NCBI GenBank assembly: GCA_002311335.1
Contig: DBZX01000004.1
Location: 1-7,075 of the forward strand
Direction: 5' to 3'
From: a bacterium UBP10_UBA1149
Lineage (GTDB): Bacteria > Desulfobacterota > Binatia > UBA1149
DNA: 7,075 bases
Part shown: positions 4,497 through 7,075 of the stretch, in pieces
Layout of the letters: each line of letters starts with the position of its first letter
How positions within the stretch are numbered: position 1 is the stretch's first letter
Notes under the pieces: model-generated
The model's database searches: none
What the model saw: only the letters and a program-made list of their open reading frames with translations
Told to the model about the DNA's origin: nothing
Translations under genes and position numbers: made by a program

Positions 4497-7013
4497 TCAG
4501 GCCAGGGGGAGTTCTACGCGAAAGATCGCCCCGCCCTGCTCCGCGTTCTCAGCCGCAACCGTACCGCCGTGCTGATCGACGATCTTTCTGACCGTGGCCA
4601 GCCCGAAGCCCGTGCCCGCCGACTTGGTGGTGAAGAACAGGTCAAAGATGCGCGTAGCCTTGTCCGGCTTTATGCCCGCGCCGCTGTCCGTGACCTCGAG
4701 CCACGCGTGTTCTTCGTCGTGGCCGCTGGTCAGCTGCACCCTGCCCCCGTCGGGCGACGCATCGATGGCGTTGGCCACAAGCTCCATTATCACCTGCTCG
4801 AACAGCACCTTGTCTATCAGCACCTGCGGCTGCCCGGGGTCGGGCTGGCAGTGAAGCTCAACGGACCGCTCGGTCGCCTTGCCGGCTGACAGGGCCATGA
4901 CCTCGGCAGCCAGTTTCTCCATCGATCCAGGCGTGAGGCTGGGCTCAAAGGGACGCGAGTAATCGAGCAACGCTGCTATGCGGTCGTTGAGACGATCGGT
5001 CTCCGCCACTATGTCCCTGAGCGCGACCTGTTCGTCCGGGTTGGCGCCTTCTTCCTGGTCGGCTTCAAAGATAGCCAGTTGGGCTGCGGCCTTGATGCCC
5101 GCGAGCGGGTTTCGTATGGCGTGCGCGACGGCAGCCGACAACTCACCAACGGCGGCCAGGCGTTCTTTCTGCACCAGCAGGTCCCGGGTCTCACGCAGTT
5201 CGATGTTGCTACGGTTGAGCTCGAGGTTGCTTTCTTCGAGTCCGCGGTTGAGCTGATCGATGCGCGAATAGGCCTGCGCGTTCTCGAGTGCCACGGCCAG
5301 TTGGTCGCACACCGTTCGCAGCAGTTCGACGTCGTCGTCGCCGTGGTAACCGCCCGCCCGCCGCTGGCCGACTGACACCATGCCCACCAGTCGATCCTCC
5401 AGTCTCATGGGCAGAACGAACACCGCGTCGAGGTCGAGCATGGCTGCCTCAACGTCGGCCTCGTGACCACCGCCGACCTGCTGGGCCTCGGCCAGCAGGT
5501 CAACTTCGTTCAAACCCTTGGCCAGCGGGGCCAGGCTGGAGGCAGCCGCGCCACCGAGCCCCGTGCGCACGCCGCCCTGTTCTCCGGCCGCGTGTACGAG
5601 GCGGCCGCGGCGGTAAACGGCGCCGTCTTCGTCGACCGACAGTATGTCGGCGCACACCGGTTGCAGGGTTTCGTCCACCAGCTCGAGCACCGCCCGAACC
5701 AGTTCTTCAAAGATGAGAATAGAGCTGAAGCTGCGCGACGCCGACCTTACCGCCCCGCGGTAATCGTAGCGACGCCGGTCGTACACCCTGTCAACGAAGG
5801 CCTGGATGCGCACGCGGCTGGGGTTGCTCACCACGAGCAGGCCAAGGATGAGCACGCCCTCGGCCACCCGCGAAGCGGCGGCCGTCAGGCCCTCGAACAG
5901 GTAGTCCACCGTGCCCAGGGTCAGGGTATAGACGCCCAGCACCAGGGCCGAAAGCACGGTGTAGACCAGGGCGCGCTTGATCACCTTGTCTATGCCGAAG
6001 AGGTCGTGGCGGGCCACCGCGTAGCCAATACTGACCGGGTAGACCACGAACAGCACCGTGCTCAGGTTCACGGGCAAGGCTACGCCGCCGACAAAGACGG
6101 CCGGCAAGACCACGGCCATCGGGGCAAACGCCAACGCGGTGCCGAACAACACCACCTTGGTGCGCTGCCTGACCACCAGGCTGTCGGTGGTAAAAAAATA
6201 GTACGCGTAGAAGGCCGGCGCCATGACAGCGCTCAGCGCTACCGGCAGGTAACTCATTCGCTCAAGGGTGAGCAAAAGGTCGTGGTCGCGAAAATAGAAG
6301 TAGTTGGTGGCAATCCCGTAGGCGAAGCCCAGGCCGAGCAAGGCCGCGAACACCCCGTCCTCCCAGCGCCGCCTGATGCGACCCACCGGAAAACAACTCA
6401 CGAGGTAGAAGGTCGTGGCAGGTAACAGGTTGAAGAAAAAGAAGTACGGCATCCGCAGCAGGTAACTGCCCTGCATGTCGGCCGAAGCCGCGAGGTAAGC
6501 AGCCCCGTTGGCACTGAAGAGAAACAGCGCGCGCGCGGCCGGGTCGTCGGGCTTCATGTAGAGAACAACTATGCCCAGGATGAGTAGCGCTGCGGCGTCA
6601 AAGTTGAACAGGCCCAGCACCGAGATCCACTCGCGCCAGCCGAAGCGCATCACCTCGACTTCGACCTCGGCCAGACGTCCCTCTTTCTCAAAAATATAGC
6701 TGAGGCTGGTACCGGGGCTCAGCCCCTCCACCATCTCGGTGAGCTCGCGCCCGTTGTGCAGCGTGCGCCCGTCGGCCGAGCGCAGCCACGACAGGTATTC
6801 GACCCCCGATTCGGCGCCGGTCCAGTTGGCTTCGCCCAGTGCCGGTACAACCAGGTTCTCCCAGACGAAGAACCCGGGAAAACTCTTGCCCACCCGGTCT
6901 ACCGAAGCGAAAATCGCGGTCGCGACCACCACCGAGGCCACGAGCGCGACCAGGACCTGTATAAGGCCCGGCGCGAGTATCGTTGCGAAACGGCTTTCTT
7001 TGCTTGCAGTCAT
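4497..7013 (-). CDS. multi-pass membrane sensor histidine kinase with PDZ-like, GAF-like, HisKA and HATPase domains
   Basis: From the ATG at 7013 this is an 838-aa inner-membrane sensor kinase. It has a first helix at about 13-38, then an extracytoplasmic segment (39-128) whose second half resembles a PDZ fold (SADGRT, SPGTSLSYIF, EVEVEV). Roughly nine more helices span 131-396. Next come a cytoplasmic linker (VARHDLFGIDKVIKRALVY at 333-351 belongs to a membrane-kinase type I have seen in other phyla), a GAF-like domain (about 430-580, with SVGQRR and LAVALENAQ) and a coiled coil (584-618). The H-box has phospho-acceptor H631 (HAIRNPLAGI). The ATPase domain has the N-box at N748, G1 DSGAGI (776-781), FFTTKSAGTGFGL and HGG. 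The Glu that usually follows the phospho-His is Ala here. It would phosphorylate a response regulator, probably the convergent NtrC-type protein, whose stop is 35 bases away. No PAS or HAMP domain is apparent. A GTG at 7061 would add 16 residues; no in-frame stop lies between it and the window edge, so a longer N-terminus is possible. The ATG is preferred because the extension looks non-functional, although neither start has a clear ribosome binding site. Confidence 0.92.
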   Translation of the reverse strand: MTASKESRFATILAPGLIQVLVALVASVVVATAIFASVDRVGKSFPGFFVWENLVVPALGEANWTGAESGVEYLSWLRSADGRTLHNGRELTEMVEGLSPGTSLSYIFEKEGRLAEVEVEVMRFGWREWISVLGLFNFDAAALLILGIVVLYMKPDDPAARALFLFSANGAAYLAASADMQGSYLLRMPYFFFFNLLPATTFYLVSCFPVGRIRRRWEDGVFAALLGLGFAYGIATNYFYFRDHDLLLTLERMSYLPVALSAVMAPAFYAYYFFTTDSLVVRQRTKVVLFGTALAFAPMAVVLPAVFVGGVALPVNLSTVLFVVYPVSIGYAVARHDLFGIDKVIKRALVYTVLSALVLGVYTLTLGTVDYLFEGLTAAASRVAEGVLILGLLVVSNPSRVRIQAFVDRVYDRRRYDYRGAVRSASRSFSSILIFEELVRAVLELVDETLQPVCADILSVDEDGAVYRRGRLVHAAGEQGGVRTGLGGAAASSLAPLAKGLNEVDLLAEAQQVGGGHEADVEAAMLDLDAVFVLPMRLEDRLVGMVSVGQRRAGGYHGDDDVELLRTVCDQLAVALENAQAYSRIDQLNRGLEESNLELNRSNIELRETRDLLVQKERLAAVGELSAAVAHAIRNPLAGIKAAAQLAIFEADQEEGANPDEQVALRDIVAETDRLNDRIAALLDYSRPFEPSLTPGSMEKLAAEVMALSAGKATERSVELHCQPDPGQPQVLIDKVLFEQVIMELVANAIDASPDGGRVQLTSGHDEEHAWLEVTDSGAGIKPDKATRIFDLFFTTKSAGTGFGLATVRKIVDQHGGTVAAENAEQGGAIFRVELPLA

Positions 7014-7032
7014 ATCGGCCCGCGAGTATCGA

Positions 7033-7053
7033 GAGTCCTGCCGTGCAGGATTC
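7033..7053. repeat. 21-base inverted repeat upstream of the kinase start
   Basis: TCCTGC (7036-7041) and GCAGGA (7045-7050) are a perfect 6-base inverted repeat around CGT. After one mismatch on each side, GA (7033-7034) pairs with TC (7052-7053). It lies 20 bases upstream of the preferred ATG at 7013. It could be an operator or a leader hairpin. If the GTG start at 7061 is used, it lies inside the coding sequence instead. Confidence 0.4.
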
Positions 7054-7060
7054 GAGCACA

Positions 7061-7071
7061 CCCCCCCCCCC
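7061..7071. repeat. homopolymer run of 11 C (11 G on the kinase strand)
   Basis: Eleven C in a row end four bases before the window edge and directly abut the alternative GTG start of the kinase. Poly-G tracts near starts can be phase-variable, but homopolymer runs at contig ends are often sequencing or assembly artefacts; the latter seems more likely here. Confidence 0.6.
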
Positions 7072-7075
7072 GGGC

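Noticed and set aside
5463..6425. Long plus-strand open frame (320 codons) opposite the kinase
   Set aside because: It lies wholly antisense to a clear kinase with all catalytic motifs. Its composition is Gln/His/Arg-rich as expected from a GC-rich antisense frame, and it shows no domain.
7030..7060. tRNA T-arm-like string on the minus strand (CTCGAATCCTGC)
   Set aside because: The 5' half of the T-stem does not pair, no CCA or acceptor arm follows, and no cloverleaf can be drawn. It is part of the inverted repeat region.

Overview
This 7,075-base window is GC-rich (visibly around 60% or more) and comes from a Gram-negative-type bacterium. The gene content (an NtrC-class sigma-54 activator, a large multi-pass sensor kinase, and a secreted protein with thrombospondin type 3-like calcium loops and a Cys-rich segment) suggests a deltaproteobacterium in the broad sense (Myxococcota, Desulfobacterota or Binatota-like). 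This placement is inferred from protein style. The run of 11 C within a few bases of the right edge suggests a metagenomic contig end.

Layout. Bases 1-148 hold no gene I can support. On the minus strand, 2682 to 149 is a two-gene unit for exported proteins: a 170-aa protein (TTG start) followed, with a 4-base GTGA overlap, by a 674-aa protein (GTG start). Both have signal peptides and neither has a function I recognise; the second carries Asp-rich calcium-loop motifs and 11 cysteines. A 384-base divergent intergenic region (2683-3066) follows. It is rich in inverted repeats and contains a good -24/-12 (sigma-54) promoter match pointing at the secreted pair. On the plus strand, 3067-4461 encodes a complete 464-aa NtrC-family response regulator (receiver, AAA+ sigma-54 activator, Fis-type HTH). 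After a 35-base gap, 7013 to 4497 on the minus strand encodes an 838-aa membrane sensor histidine kinase (PDZ-like extracytoplasmic segment, about ten membrane helices, GAF-like domain, HisKA, HATPase), convergent with the regulator.

How it may work together. The simplest reading is a local signalling module. The kinase senses an envelope or membrane signal and phosphorylates Asp52 of the regulator. The regulator then activates sigma-54 RNA polymerase at the promoter about 190 bases upstream of the secreted-protein operon. The sequence supports each part, but kinase-regulator pairing and regulator-promoter pairing are inferred from adjacency. Two departures from the textbook motifs deserve a check: GAFTDA instead of GAFTGA in the activator, and HAIRNP instead of HEIRNP in the kinase H-box. 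No mobile element, CRISPR array, tRNA or rRNA was seen.
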